Source: Coniochaeta sp. PMI_546
Taxonomy: Eukaryota > Ascomycota > Sordariomycetes > Coniochaetales > Coniochaetaceae
DNA length: 64,000 bases
Assembly (NCBI GenBank): GCA_021432605.1
Contig: MU271146.1
Span: 930,001 to 994,000, forward strand
Direction of reading: 5' to 3'
Shown here: positions 1-11,973 of the stretch, piece by piece
Numbering within the stretch: position 1 is the first letter of the stretch
How the letters are laid out: each line of letters begins with the position of its first letter
Notes under the pieces: generated by a model
What the model was told of the DNA's origin: nothing
What the model saw: only the letters and a program-made list of their open reading frames with translations
Databases searched by the model: none
Translations under genes and position numbers: made by a program

Positions 1-625
1 TGAACCTTCGGTCCCTTGGTAAGGGCGGCCTCGGCGAACTTGAGCGCGCGGTCGAAGCCGGTCAGGTCACGCTTGCCCACGGAAGGGGCATTGACCTCGG
101 TGTCGCGGGGAGCGATCTCCTTGCCCATGCCTTGAAGGGCAGCAATCTGCGAGGCCTTTTACGCGAAGCAGGTGAGTTAGCGATTGCTCAAGTTCAGCCA
201 TAGGCAGTATATAGACATACTTGTTCGGAGAGACCTGTGTCACCGGTAGCCGCGGCAGCGACTGCCTCGGGTTGTGCTGCAGGGGCAGCTGCAGCCGCCT
301 CGGTAGCAGGGGCGGCGGCGGGAGCGGCGGCAGCACCGGCTGTGGCTCCTGCTGCGGCATTAACCGCAGCACCTTCCAGAGCGTTGATCAAATTCGACAC
401 ATCTGTCCTACCTCCAAAGCTGATTTCACCATCACCTGTTTGGTAGAGTAAGCATTGTGTCTCTGTCTTCAGTCCCGGGTGGCCTAGACCATCCACTGCC
501 GGGGTATTGGAGGCTGGGGGTCCAAACTAACCAACTACCAAGGCTGGAGAGTAGGCACCAAGGTTGATATTAAGGGGAAGTGCAGCGGCCAAGCCGGCGA
601 AGACCACAAATCGATAGCTGACCAT
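1..625 (-). CDS. Ala-rich secreted protein, 3' end outside the window
   Basis: Three exons can be read: 625-532, 435-221 and 155-1, running off the left edge. The start at 625 gives a signal peptide (MVSYRFVVFAGLAAALP). The first intron (531-436) splits a Gly codon and joins SPALVV to GDGEISFGG, giving a coherent reading. The second intron (220-156) has a GTATGT donor. The middle exon holds an Ala/Pro-rich stretch of about 50 residues, followed by a normal-composition segment ending near TGFDRALKFAEAALTKG. I recognise the pattern as a fungal extracellular or cell-wall protein of unknown function, but cannot name a family. The Ala-rich part also leaves the opposite strand open, which explains a spurious plus-strand frame here. 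Confidence 0.6.
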
Positions 626-3551
626 CTTGGCTGTTTGATATGCTCAGTGGATTTCGCGGTATGGGGTTGATGTTCTTGTTTCTTGGCGAATAATAGAAAG
701 AAGGCTTGTTGTACAAAAGGCGACCAGCGACGTCCAGCGATAGAAGCGAAGAGAAACAAGAAAGATGAAACAGAAAACGGAGAAGGGACAGATGTGTACA
801 ATGAGCGCAGCTGATCAGAAGAGAAGAAAGTGGTTCGATGCGAGGGCCATGGCAGGACTCATATACCTGCCATGCCCTGGCAAAGGCTTGAGTGTTGCTT
901 AGGGCACGGGGGTGTCTTGAGGGAGTCTGCCAAGGGCCAAGAAAAGCCAAGATAGAGTCAAGTTGGAAGTGTGAAGCATCAGATCAGCGACTGTCTGGAC
1001 CTTTCTCGATCGGTGGGCAAGTGGATATCGCCGCCGGCGAGGTATCACCAAGTCTATCGCTGATTCACTCATTCTGCTGGGGAGCACCCAATCACAGGGC
1101 ATAGAAGCGTGCTACCGCCAAGAGAGAGAAAACAATGCCAGTTGTTCATGAAACGCGGTTGACACTGGTCGACAGCGACAGGTTCTGTATAGATAGGAGG
1201 CTGGATAGGACACAGTTCCCATCGAGGTGGAGAACCGCCTGGACCGCCGCGGTGAGCTTGGGGGAGAGACCCCAGGGCCAAGGGTATCGAATGCTGAAGC
1301 AATGAGGAGGTGTAAATAGAGGCTTGGCTGAGGAAGCCAAGAAGGGTCAAGACGGCAGCCAGATCGCCCCCAATGCAGTCTCAATGCTTGCTCCCTGGCA
1401 GAGGTCGTCGTCAGAGTGGGTCAGTCACACTTGAGACCTTGCCAAGAGCCTCAAAGCGTGCCAAGAGCACGAGCGTCGGGGAGGTTGAACAAATGCCGGC
1501 AGCTCCACCTCCACCACGCCGCCCGACTCAAGCTTTGGACGACCAGCATCGAAGTTGGAGATACCCAATAGAGAGACTGGGACAGTTTGTTAGCATAGCT
1601 CAAGGGTCGGTGACTGCCAAGTGCCAAGGTGATGGAAAGTGGTTGGAGACGCCTCAGCTTCGGGGGCCATGTGTAGTATGTTAGATGATCAGACAGCGCA
1701 ACGAGTCGAACACGGTGCAGAATGTACAGGTGGAGAGGCTAGTTGATCACTGCTGCCATCGGATCTTGGAATTGATGCAGCGAAGCTTCTGACATCTTTT
1801 GGTGATTGCTTGGCTGACCAATGCAGGCAGAACCGCGACGCTGGAACCGGTATTGGCAGACCTCTTCGACATGCAGTGAGAAGCTTGTCAGAAATCCAAG
1901 ACAAGACTACCTAACCTGTTTTAGTGACCATCAAAATGATTCTTGTTAGGAGCGATAGCATTCTGTGACAGGCTTCACTCATGTAAGGAAGAGAGACGAG
2001 AGGTTGAAACACGATGCTGAGCGCGGGTGTTTCCTCGTGTTTGTGTCTCCACATTTTCTCCCTCCTGGACCTCGTCGGCCGCTCGTTCCTGAGTTAGGGC
2101 ACTCGGCCAAAAAGATCACAAGAATCCGAATTAGAACTTAGAATCAATACTATGTATGTCATATTGAGATGGACATTGTGTCAGCACTTGCTCTCAACTA
2201 ATTACCTCCACAGAGACATAGAACAGGTTCCTGACTTTCCTCTTAGAGCAAGCTGTCTCTTAATCCGTGGCATAGTATGTCCGATCGATTCAAGCTGTCT
2301 CGTCTTCGTCAGCTAGTGATTATTGGCTGAATTGAATGCGGTGGAAGCATCAACATCGTCTTGTCTCTCTTCGCAGGCTATAACTGAATGATATATCTGC
2401 CGTATCACTAGCTGCATCGTCACGTCTGGTTTCCTCTTATCTAACACTCTGGCCTTCGATGCCACTCGTCGACTCAACATATCTTCTCACGTTATCCTAT
2501 GCTCGCGTCTGACAATTTCCTCACCTAAATCCTCTACAATGCCGCTAGCACTAAGAAGGTGAGCAGGTACTCTCCTAATGTTATTCCATCTGGCGAGCAG
2601 GAGTTGGAGATCAGTCTTCGGATTTCAGGCAAGAAAACTGTGTCCATACCACTCTTGGGCTATAGGCTAGAAGTCTACAAGGTCGCTGTCACCGCTGGGT
2701 CCCGTTGCTAGAGGTAGTCGGGCTACTTGTCTAGCTTCACTCTTCCTCTCACAATCTTTCCACAAGTTTCAATTCTGCTCACTCGATTCTAACCATTCGG
2801 GAATGCTCCTTCAAGTTCAGCGTTGATCTATTCACTTCATTCCTCAATTTTTGGGCGAAGTAAGATTTTGGGGCTAGAAAGTGTTGTTCAGCTGTGACAT
2901 CTCAAGTCTCGTCGAGGGTATCGAGACAGTGACAGAGAGCTGAACAAGTTGCTTGGGCCGCTCCTCTGTCCGAACTATGAATGTTGCTCGATAGCCAAGC
3001 GTCAAGCTAGACTCGAGATAACCTAGCAGCCTCACCAACGCAGGCGGAGGGTGAATGAGAAGTAGGCATCTTGGTTTCTAAAGAGCGCTGATTACACTCC
3101 GGTTGCCTCGTCGTAGAAGAAACTTGCTCACACTTTCTCAGGCACAGGTAGCGCTTGCCCCGAATACTCTTCGTTGGCCGTATCAATAACCGGCTAGTCT
3201 ACAAGAGGACTATTGGCACATCGCGAAGGTGAGCAAGTTCTGGAGCGACCACGGCGACCATACACCCAGTATTTCATGTGGCTCCACAGCTGGGCGTCAA
3301 TATGCACAAAATATGACAGTGTTCCCAAAGTAGAGCAAAATGCTCAAACCCGCTCATGACGAGTAATTCTAGATGTACACCTTGCACAGTCGGTAGAGAC
3401 AGCCGACCTCCAAGTCCTTTCCCTAGGACAGGTTGTGCACAAAGTGAGTAGACGGAATGCCTGAATCCATGGATAAATCACAGGCTCGCGTACTTTCTTC
3501 AACCCATTCCCCTTGACACAATGCATTACAATCCAGGCATCGGTCATCAAG
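626..3551. other. Intergenic stretch without a supported gene
   Basis: Nothing over 105 codons is open here, and no open frame shows a recognisable motif or splice partner. The part next to 625 should hold the promoter of the secreted protein, and the last few hundred bases the promoter of the ferric reductase. Composition is even, with no obvious repeat and no AT-rich RIP-like block. The size (2.9 kb) is large for this gene-dense window. Confidence 0.5.
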
Positions 3552-5710
3552 ATGCGGATTTTCTCGATTGTCAGGACAGTCTGTCTTCTGGCGTCCACCA
3601 CCCTCGGTGATGGCGAGCCCAATGGGTTTCCTGCAAATCCCTACGACCCATACTGCGCGATGTCGTGTCTCCGGTCTCTATCATCGCTGACTCTTGAATG
3701 TTCCTCGGGTGGCAACATGTTAGGCATGATGCAAATGACGACCTCGTCAGAGTGCTGGGCGAACAATACCCCCTACCTCACAAGTTTGGCCTGGTGTATG
3801 AAAACGAAGTGCCACGGCTTCGGCATACCCGTCTCTAAGCTCGAACGCTTCTGGGAGACAGATGCCACCGGTCAAGTCTCAGCCGGTGCCGAAGTCGTGC
3901 CCGCCAAATGGTCCTACACCGAAACTCTCACTCACATTGACAAGCCACCAACGGTGCGGCTCAGTGCCACAGCCCATGACCTCAACCAAACATCGCTTGT
4001 CAACGAGCAAGTCTACTTGATGCAGTGGAATGTTCTGAGCAGCGTCCAGGAAGAAACGACGAGAGAGAACGCCATGGGGTAAGATTCATAGGGTCTTTGT
4101 TCCCCTGACCGTCCCAAGAACAACATGCAAACTGACCCGCAAACCGCAGCATTGCGATGCTCGTCGCTGGGTTTGGTACGCCCATTGTGCTAACTGTCCT
4201 CGGCCACGCACCCCTCATCTCAACCATTATTGGAAGGCTCAAGCCTTACCTTGTGTGGCCAAGCACGATAGGAAATTATCAAGTTCGCCCCCTTCCATAT
4301 ATGCTTGGAAACGCCCCTACCGTCGGACAGAGCCTCTATATTGCCATGTTCGTGATCTTGAACGTCATCTTGACCTCAGTCGACTACGTATCAAAGCAGC
4401 CCAATGCCTGGTATGCGACCCAGCGCCGTGAGATCATGGCCTACATCCTGTACCGTACTGGTGCGTTTGCCTATATCATGGCCCCGCTCATCTTCCTCTT
4501 CGCCACCCGCAACAACATTCTGCTCTGGCTGACCAACTGGTCGCACTCAACATTCCTCCTCCTCCACCGCTGGGTGGCCCGCGTCTTCGCGCTGCAGGCC
4601 ATCCTCCACTCCGTCATAGCCGTCATAGCCTACGAAGAAGACGGCTCCTACGACATGCAGGTAACCATGCCCTACTGGACTTGGGGCATCGTCGCGACAG
4701 TTGCAACGGTCATCCTGACCTTTGGAAGCGGGCTCTTCATCCGCAACTACGCCTACGAATTCTTTCTCATCAAACACACCGTCCTAAGCGTGATTCTCAT
4801 AGTCGCGTGTTGGTACCATGCCTACGATCTGTATAAGTTTCTCGGGGGCTATCAGATATGGATCTATTGCATGTGCGCTATCTGGTTCTCCGATCGTCTG
4901 GGACGCGTCGCTCGCATCGCCATGATTGGACCCCGCCGAGCCCAGGTCACTGATCTGGGCCACGACTATGTCCGTGTTGACATCCCCGGGGTGCGTTGGG
5001 GCTCCCTTCCCGGGAAGCACGTCTATGTTTACTTTCCGACACTGCATCTATTTCGACCGTGGGAGAACCATCCGTTTTCGATCCTGCCAACACACCTATT
5101 GCAGCCGCTGGCCTGTCACGTTCGCCCCGACTCCCAGAGTCAGGCCTCCGCCCACCACCCGCATGAGCAATTAGACGTCGAGAAGAACGAGCTGAGCAAG
5201 TGCCGGATCAGGACAGTTCAAGCCAGTCATCTATCAGCAGGTCTGACGCTCTACATACGAAAGTCAGCAGGGGCCACCCGACTACTACGCGCAGGCGACA
5301 ACCTGCTCGTCTTCATCGAAGGCCCATACCCAAATACCTCTACCGCGGAAATCCTCAAATGCGATCGTCTGCTGCTCATCAGCGGCGGTATTGGGATCAC
5401 CGCTCTGCTCCCTTTTGCCAACAGCCACGGGAACGTCAAGCTCGCCTGGAGCGTCAAGGAGTCGGCCTACTGCCTTGTCGATGACATGACAGCGCCCCTA
5501 AGTGCAATCTTCCACAAGGACGTGAGGATAGGGAGGCGGCTTGACGTCAGGCAGCTGTTGGCTGAGGAGGTGGAGGCAGGGTGGGAGAAGGTCGGTGTGC
5601 TTGTATCCGGCCCGGGGGGCCTTTGTGACGATGTCCGCGCGGCAGTTGTCCGGGCCAGCAGGGCAGGGAGGGTCAAGTTTGAACTTCACGTGGAGGCATA
5701 TTCGTGGTAG
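3552..5710 (+). CDS. Ferric/cupric reductase transmembrane component (FRE family)
   Basis: Two exons, 3552-4078 and 4150-5710, give 695 residues. The intron is bounded by GTAAG and GCAG and joins in phase as ATG GG|C ATT. The enzyme would move electrons from NADPH through FAD and two haems across the plasma membrane to reduce Fe(III) or Cu(II) before uptake. Visible parts in order: a signal peptide (MRIFSIVRTVCLLAS), a Cys-rich extracellular domain, about seven membrane segments from residue 179, and two His pairs each spaced HX13H (about H315/H329 and H385/H399), the bis-haem signature. An FAD motif HPFSIL follows near 483, then GPYPN and GGIGITALLPF near 588-598 for NADPH binding. Length is normal for the family. 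A more upstream in-frame TTG at 3513 was not used because 3552 starts the signal peptide. The actual metal preference cannot be read from sequence. Confidence 0.93.
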
Positions 5711-6567
5711 GGCTAGGGTAAGACTTACGTTGTTGTAACTCGTGATCTTCTTTGCTTTTGAATTAACAATGAGTGTGTATGCCGGTCTATACTTTGACAC
5801 CTTGAGTTCTTTCTTCTTTGTCGCTAATTATTGCCTCTGATTATCTTTCCTACATATTCATACTGGAGGATACTTATAATCACCCCTCCCCGGTGAGAAT
5901 GGCGAATAATGTCCTATGAAGCAGACCAGAGTCTACAGTCTTAACGTGCCGCTCGAGGGCGGCCCTTGTCTTTGAAGATATTCCAGATCTTTCATTTCTG
6001 CGAGGCGTTTCCTATCCATATCAGGCAGACCTAGATGTAGCAGGCGCGAAGACAAAGTAAAAGAATGAATGCCGATATCCTACACCTTTTGGTAGGTTTC
6101 TTATGCAGCCCTAACAACGAGTCCTCAAGATCTATAAGACAGGAGCACAGGGCATACGAAACAACACATGAGAACTATTCTGCGGATAAGGTGAAGCTGG
6201 CGGACTGAGACTCTTACTCATGGATGCAATAAGTGCCATGTCCTCTACGTTGATTCCGACTCATGTGCCCAGAGCCTCTCAAATACAGTGTGCCTTCCAT
6301 AAACCCTCATAGTCTCCCTTCCATAACCTCGATCGCAGTCTCCCTTCCATAACCTCGATCACAGTCTCCCTTCCATAGCCCTCGATCACAGTCTCTTTCC
6401 ATACCCTCAGATCCTCAGCCTCCAGCCCAAACGTTCTTCTTCCAACTCCCCAAGAGCAACTCCCCAAAAGGCACAGCAATGGCTGAAGACCCTCCTAACG
6501 AAAGCTCGCCGTCCTTCACTCTCAGATGGCTCTTTCCCTCACCAAAGCACAAGGCAAAGGTCGAGAT
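5711..6567. other. Convergent 3' region between reductase and BTB gene
   Basis: Both neighbouring genes end here. It contains a short tandem repeat (separate entry) and a 31-codon plus-strand frame (6479-6571) whose stop overlaps the BTB stop codon. No other coding signal is seen. Confidence 0.6.
6293..6418. repeat. Tandem repeat, about 26-bp unit, four copies plus a partial
   Basis: The unit reads TCTCCCTTCCATAACCTCGA followed by TCACAG. Copies lie at 6313-6338, 6339-6364, 6365-6391 and a diverged one at 6392-6418, preceded by a partial copy from 6293. The first two full copies differ by one base. It lies in the shared 3' region of two convergent genes and is not coding. Confidence 0.9.
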
Positions 6568-6571
6568 CTAG
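6479..6571 (+). CDS. Possible 30-residue small ORF
   Basis: An ATG in good context (GCAATGG) opens 30 codons, starting MAEDPPNESS and ending KHKAKVEI. It directly follows the tandem repeat and its TAG overlaps the BTB gene's stop on the other strand. There is no family and no splice signal. It could be chance, and the only support is the start context and composition. Confidence 0.12.
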   Translation: MAEDPPNESSPSFTLRWLFPSPKHKAKVEI

Positions 6572-7744
6572 TCCATATCTTGAACCAGCTCGACACCAGT
6601 CATCTTCCTGCGGCGCTCCAGGTGGGCCTTGTGCTCATCGGTGATGTGAACAAGGGGCCGGTTTAACCAGATCTCCTCAATGCGTTCCATCGTCGGCTGA
6701 ATCACGTGAAGCTTGTAATAGTTGGCCTCAGGGTTGTATGCCGCGTCCTCAAGGAATAGTGCCTGGACATGCTTGACGAAGCAAAATAGCTGGCCGACAG
6801 ATCCTTTGTAGTCAGCTATGGTGAAGCTTCTCCCGGGGAAATGTGGCTGTTTGATCTTTTCAAGCTTGCAGACAAGCGCTGTGTGCTGGACCAGGGTCGT
6901 CACGAACATGGCCCTATCCGCCAGTGACACGCCCGGCATCTCCCTGTCAGGATCTGAGTAGAAGGACTTTAGAATCCCAAGGATATCTTGAACAAGACGT
7001 GCTCGTGTGTTGAAGATCATCTCTGTTTGTTCTGGTGGTTAGCACGGCTCGGACCGAACTTGCAGCAGTTCTTGAACGACGTGGCGTCAAGACATGTCAC
7101 GTACCGGAGAACCCCTCCCGGTCTAGAATCTCATTCGGGCCCTCGGGCATGGCGCCAAGTCGAAATTCGCGGCTCCGGTGGTTTCGAACCCAGCCTCTTC
7201 CTTTGTAAGCCACGCCTCTGAATCTCATGGAAATGGCGGCCTTGTCCAGCTGCCCAACTAGGAGAGTCTCGTCTCCAACGATCCAGGCGGCAGCAATGAT
7301 CTCTCCCATCCACCCATCGTTTTCTCGACGTCCATATGCTCTCCAAGGCGCCAGCCATGGATTCACCCATGGTCGTAGTAGTGGAAGCAAGCAATATTTG
7401 TCGGCCATTGTCACCACGTCATAAAGAAGCGTAGCCGCGCAGTCGGGGGGAGGTTGCGCAAGGTGGAGGTCCATGGGTACTCGATCAGAGCGCCCGTGAA
7501 TAATGTCCAGTAGGATGGCAAAAGCCCTAGGATCGTCTTCTGGTAGGCGGACAATCCACTCCCCAACCTTGGGCTTGGCCTCGGTGAAGGGGCCGTAGAG
7601 CATGACTTTAAAGGCTGGCGATGACCGTGCCATTGCCTTTGAGCATACCAAGAATGCAGTGGACTGTTCTCCGACTTCCAGTCTCAGGTCGCTATACTCA
7701 TCGTAGCTGATCGTCAACTTGGTCAACATCTCTGCTAACGCCAT
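6568..7744 (-). CDS. BTB/POZ domain protein
   Basis: Two exons, 7744-7105 and 7022-6568, encode 364 residues. The intron (7104-7023) has a GTACGTG donor, a GCTAAC branch site and an ACAG acceptor, and joins FS to EMIFNTRAR in phase. Residues roughly 15-120 look like a fungal BTB/POZ fold: SDLRLEVG, then FLVCSKAMARSSPAFKVML, then WIVRLPEDDPRAFAILLDIIHG. The rest matches the usual C-terminal half of these proteins, where MADKYCLLPLLRPWV is the conserved continuation. BTB domains mediate dimerisation and, in some proteins, binding to cullin-3. Members like this are numerous in Pezizomycotina and mostly uncharacterised, so no specific role is assigned. Confidence 0.85.
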
Positions 7745-8954
7745 GATCTGAGCGCTTGCAGGATATCGATGTGAGACGAGGTTTGAGCAGAAAAGGTTCG
7801 GTAGGGTGAAGTGTACTCAGCATGAAGGAACAGATTTGGAGAGGGTCTATGAGCGACAGAGGGGACGACGGAGGAAGGAAAGATTAGTGGAACGCGTGAA
7901 CCAGGTAACAAGTCAAAGGGCGAAGTTGTTGAGCACACGTGTGATCAAGTGAAGTGTGGAAGGGTTGAAGGCACAGATTTGGCGATAAGTCTATCGCGAT
8001 AACGCGTCTGACCCAGAGCTTCACCTAGCGCGAAGGAGGTACGAAGTTGTTGATTTGAAGGTACGAGGAGTGTTCTGCTGTGTAGTTCGGCGCTTGCATG
8101 ACACTGCCCTATGCTCATTTATCGTTTCTTTCCCAACCGCTTTTCTGTATGAGATTATTGGCAGAAGCATATGTCTTGACTCAACTTGCTTGAAGTGTTA
8201 TCGTCTGCTCATCCATCGTTCTCATCATGCTTCCGAGCTTATAATCGATGGTGTTCTGACCAAGACTCCATGACTCCTATCTGTGCCCTCAACGGTCGCA
8301 GTAGAAGCTGTCTCCCGTTGAAGTGCATCCATAAAAAGCCAGAGCTTACCTCGGCTACAACCTCCTACGTGTCAGCTGTGCTTCGTGCTTCGCTGTGAGC
8401 TGACCGGAGTACTCGTCTCCCAGGGGCTGACGTTGGTGTTTGTTGACTTTAGTTGTCGGGGTCGTCGTAACTTGGCTGCCCGGCAAGCATTGTGAATAAT
8501 AGTCAATGTCCTCGAATATTTCTCTTTCAATACAGTATAGCAAGTCAAACCCTTGTGCGAATGTCCCTTCAGAGGATATCCACGAAATGGCCTGAACCGG
8601 ACGGAATTTGGTACATGGATGGACTGTCGCCGCCCGTCAGGGCAGCTAGATATGTGGTTCCGTGTTCTACTGACTAATTAGCTGCAGAACTAATGCGGAG
8701 TGTCGCAGTTGCCTGGGCGAACTATCTTACCAGATAAAAGATTGCGACATCTATATAACATCATCGCTGTAGGAAGTCAAGACACTTGTAGAATATCACG
8801 AATAGACGAAAGAGGGTCGTGAGTTCCATGGCTCGGAAGATAAATGCATTGCAGCCGGCTCAACAGCAAACCTATGGGTATCATACTCATGCCTCTGAAC
8901 TCCTGGGGATAACGACCGACACTTTTGGACAGGGGGTTGAATTGAAGACCATCC
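7745..8954. other. Intergenic region between BTB gene and MED6
   Basis: It should hold the BTB gene's promoter (side of 7745) and the 3' region of MED6 (side of 8954). Short frames only, none with recognisable content, and no repeat is seen. Confidence 0.55.
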
Positions 8955-9977
8955 TCAAGAAGGCGTTGAAGTGTTGGGAGTAGAAGTGGTAGGAGTGTTG
9001 GTGCCTCCTTTACTCTTGCGTCTCTTGGGCTTCGGCGCACCCGACCTTGGACTCTTGGTATCCTTGCCTGGCCGAGCAAGAGGATTCTCAGTAGCGACCT
9101 TCGTATTCAAAAGCGGCAGAGGTGTATCCTTCAATGAAAGCGGCGCACCCTTAGTGCCGATTGGCACAGATAGTTTGTCTTTGCGTCCTGTCGATGATAG
9201 ATGGAAGCTGCCCGGGTGGCCTGTGATTGGGTTCTCATCCATGTACTCCTCTCCAAACTTCAGGTAAATTGCCAGAGACTCTTCTGCAAGCCTTGAATCT
9301 AGAGCGGTCCTGTTGACCTCCTTTTGCGGAGCAGCCGCGGTCGCACCGGGTAAGGGCGTGGCCTCCTTGGACTCCGAGCCTTTAGGACGACCAGAAGGTA
9401 GTGGGGGAGCGTTGTGATACACACGTCCCCGTGAAGGTGACCACTTCTGGACATTGTCTGCAGCTGTGACTGCCTTGCTGACTGCGCATGATATTGCAGC
9501 CTAGAATTTGTTAGCCTTTGTTCATGCGTGATTAGGTGCAGACAGCCTTACAATTCTGGCGTTCATGAGATCGGCCATGGAAGGTGCCATGTAGATATGC
9601 TCTCCGACTACATAGTAGCATGCAAGGACGGTAATCTCGTCTTCCATGCCATGTCGCTTCCGGCGGTTTTGCTTGTTGATAACCCAGACACCTGTGCCGG
9701 TGTGAGGAGCCATCTCAGAGGGCTCTTGGGCGACGATGAACTCCACGCCGTTCATGGTTTTAAGGTGGCCCTCGAAGGCTTCCCGGGTCTGAACGAGGTG
9801 ATACATGTTTGCGTTGTTGATCGCTTGCCCCCACAGGACGCCATTGTTGGATGTTGCATCGAAGAAGGGAGAGGCTTGGAAGTACGGCAAGATTGAGTTG
9901 GAGTGGATGGACTGGATGTGTAATGCTTGCAGATCGGCCTGCCAAACTGTCTCGTCGAGAGGAGCCTGTTGGGCCAT
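8955..9977 (-). CDS. MED6: Mediator complex subunit 6
   Basis: Exons 9977-9552 and 9500-8955 encode 323 residues. The 51-base intron has a GTAAGG donor, a GCTAAC branch site and a TCTAG acceptor, joining NARI to AAISCAVSKAV in phase. MED6 is a head-module subunit of Mediator, which bridges transcription factors and RNA polymerase II in the nucleus. The first 140 residues show the conserved MED6 domain: ILPYFQASPFFD, then GVEFIVAQE, then VLACYYVVGEHIYMAPSMADLMNARI. The C-terminal half is low-complexity and ends in a Lys/Arg patch (PKPKRRKSKGG) plus a Thr/Ser/Pro tail, as in other fungal MED6 proteins. It faces an MMtag-domain gene across a 402-base divergent promoter. Confidence 0.95.
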
Positions 9978-10379
9978 TGTGAATGAGTCCTGCTCTAGCC
10001 TTTATAAGGACATGATCCGAAGATGCTGTGTTGCAAGATAGGTGCTATACTTAAGCGGTAGTGTAGTTTGGGCTCAGGTTTGTATGATGGGATTCAGCAT
10101 GAAATGGAGAGAGGAAACACCGAGAGGACCACGCTGCAATTGGTGAACAAGGTGGGTCACTTTGACGGAACAGTGTGGGGTCCCTGTTGCGTCCACGCTA
10201 GCAGGGATCTTTCAGTGTGCTTGCTGCAACCTCCACTTCAGCCTCATCATCATCGAAGACCACTTTATTCTCAACGTTCAGACGTCTACTCTTCCTTATT
10301 TTGGCCATTCAACTTATCAAGGCAACCCTAGCTACATACCAGGCACACCTGATTTACCCTCGCAACACCACTTCCGAGT
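9978..10379. promoter_or_regulatory. Divergent promoter, MED6 / MMtag gene
   Basis: 402 bases separate the two start codons, so both 5' leaders and both promoters lie here. No TATA box is obvious in either direction, as is common for housekeeping genes. I see no further element I can name. Confidence 0.6.
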
Positions 10380-11192
10380 ATGGACTTGCTCTCCACAGTC
10401 CGAAAGCAGGGTTCTCGTGGCGGAGTCAACTTTAGTTGGGACGAAGTCGCCACATCTGCCCATCGCGAAAACTACCTCGGCCACAGTCTCAAAGCCCCTG
10501 TCGGAAGATGGGCTCAAGGTCGTGATCTGACGTGGTATGCCAAGGCTGATGCCAAGAGCACCGACCTCAACGAAACAGAAGACGAACGCATTGCGCGTGA
10601 ACGGCGCGAAGAGATTCGCAAAATCAAGGAAGCTGAGGAAGATGCAATCGCCAAGGCTCTCGGGCTACCGGTAAAAGAACGAAACACCACCGGCGCAAAT
10701 GCTATCGGGATACCGGAAAGGAAGGTGGTGGACGCCAAAGAAGAGGAACTTGCGAAAGCGGCACGGTTTCTGCGACGAGAAGGCGGTGGCAAAGACGAAC
10801 GGACGGAGCATTCCGACCGAAAACATCGAGATTCGGAGAGGCACCACAGAAGACATAGGAGCCGGAGCCGTGATCGAGAGCCATACAGGAAGCACGGCGG
10901 GGAGCGGAGCAGGGAGAGGAGCAGGGAGAGAGAGACGAGACGAGACAGATCACGAGAGAGGAGACGTCGGCACGACAAAGATGGAGATATAAGAAGGCGC
11001 GGGAGTAGGGGCTCGGAAGAAGATGAACACAGACGCGAGAGGAGGAACAGACCAGAGATGGAAAGGACCAGGAGCCGTAGCAGGGACCGCGACCGGCCCA
11101 GGGACGGACATAGGCATCGCGACGGAGGCCGAAGGCATGACCGTCCAAGATCACGGACACCACCAAGACGACGAAGCCGTAGCCCAGTCTAA
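10380..11192 (+). CDS. MMtag-domain (MMTAG2-like) RS-rich nuclear protein
   Basis: A single exon encodes 270 residues. The first 60 match the MMtag domain of human MMTAG2 (C1orf35): SRGGVNFSWDEV, then HRENYLGHSLKAPVGRW, then GRDLTWYAK. A charged helix follows (DERIARERREEIRKIKEAE), then a region around ALGLPVKERN, typical of the family. The last 130 residues are a long Arg/Ser/Asp/Glu-rich (RS/RD-like) tail ending RTPPRRRSRSPV. RS tails mark splicing-associated nuclear proteins, so a role in RNA processing is plausible but not shown. It shares a divergent promoter with MED6. Confidence 0.88.
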   Translation: MDLLSTVRKQGSRGGVNFSWDEVATSAHRENYLGHSLKAPVGRWAQGRDLTWYAKADAKSTDLNETEDERIARERREEIRKIKEAEEDAIAKALGLPVKERNTTGANAIGIPERKVVDAKEEELAKAARFLRREGGGKDERTEHSDRKHRDSERHHRRHRSRSRDREPYRKHGGERSRERSRERETRRDRSRERRRRHDKDGDIRRRGSRGSEEDEHRRERRNRPEMERTRSRSRDRDRPRDGHRHRDGGRRHDRPRSRTPPRRRSRSPV

Positions 11193-11973
11193 TTCAGCCC
11201 TAAAAGTAGTCTCCGCAGGGGTCACATGAGGACTAGGGTTTTATCGCTGTAGCACTGTGATCGCTCAAAACAATGGCCTGGATCATGACAACTTTCATAA
11301 ACTGCCACCTTCACGTCACAGTATTTGTTGGAGTAGTCCTACCTTGAAAAGCCGTATATAAGCCTGAAATGATTGCACATGAATAGACGTGTATCAGTGT
11401 ACCAGTGTACCCGTAGGCTTCATAAGCTCGAAGCTCGAGGAGTCATTCAAAGTGGCAAGTGGCGCAATGTGACCCCGGATTTTAGCGGGTTTAGCGGTAA
11501 GGCTGCTCTAAATTGTTCCAGGTTCCCCCTGCTGAGAAGCGGGACGTCCCCTCCCATTGGGTCATATCGACAACATGCCGCTGAAACACCGCCCCGGAAT
11601 TGTTGATGATGCCGCTGGGCACTACTGACATTCTAAGTTTCCCTTGTCAACGTCACAGCTGCAGCCTCGAGCCCTTCTCTCGCCTTCCACCTTCAGACAT
11701 CTTTCCCGCCAAAACTCTCTCCGAAACCGTTTCCCCCAGGGTTTCCTCGCCTCCCAGACGACCGACAATATATCTCTGTCTTCTATTCGACCTTATTACT
11801 CCTCTCAACCCCTTTCGTTTGTCGTAATCCGGAACGCTCCTCGAAGCTCGATCAGTTCAACGTCCCACAAAATTGCCGAGTCTGACGGTTCACATTCTCC
11901 TGTTGCACGGAACTTCTCAGCACTGCAAGATATCGTGCTTGCCGGTCGACGACAGGACTGCATTGGACCGACC
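11193..11973. other. Intergenic region and 5' leader of the sacsin-like gene
   Basis: The 3' end of the MMtag gene is followed by a GC-average spacer, then a pyrimidine-rich leader from about 11640. The reading frame of the downstream gene stays open upstream to 11644, but without an ATG before 11974, so I treat this as 5' untranslated. Confidence 0.6.

Noticed and set aside
237-446. Plus-strand Ala-rich frame
   Set aside because: It is a shadow of the Ala-rich exon of the secreted protein on the minus strand.
1373-1684. 103-codon plus-strand frame
   Set aside because: No motif, no splice partner, no family resemblance.
7160-7200. tRNA-like T-loop sequence (GGTTTCGAACCC)
   Set aside because: No acceptor, D or anticodon stem around it; it lies inside the BTB coding sequence.
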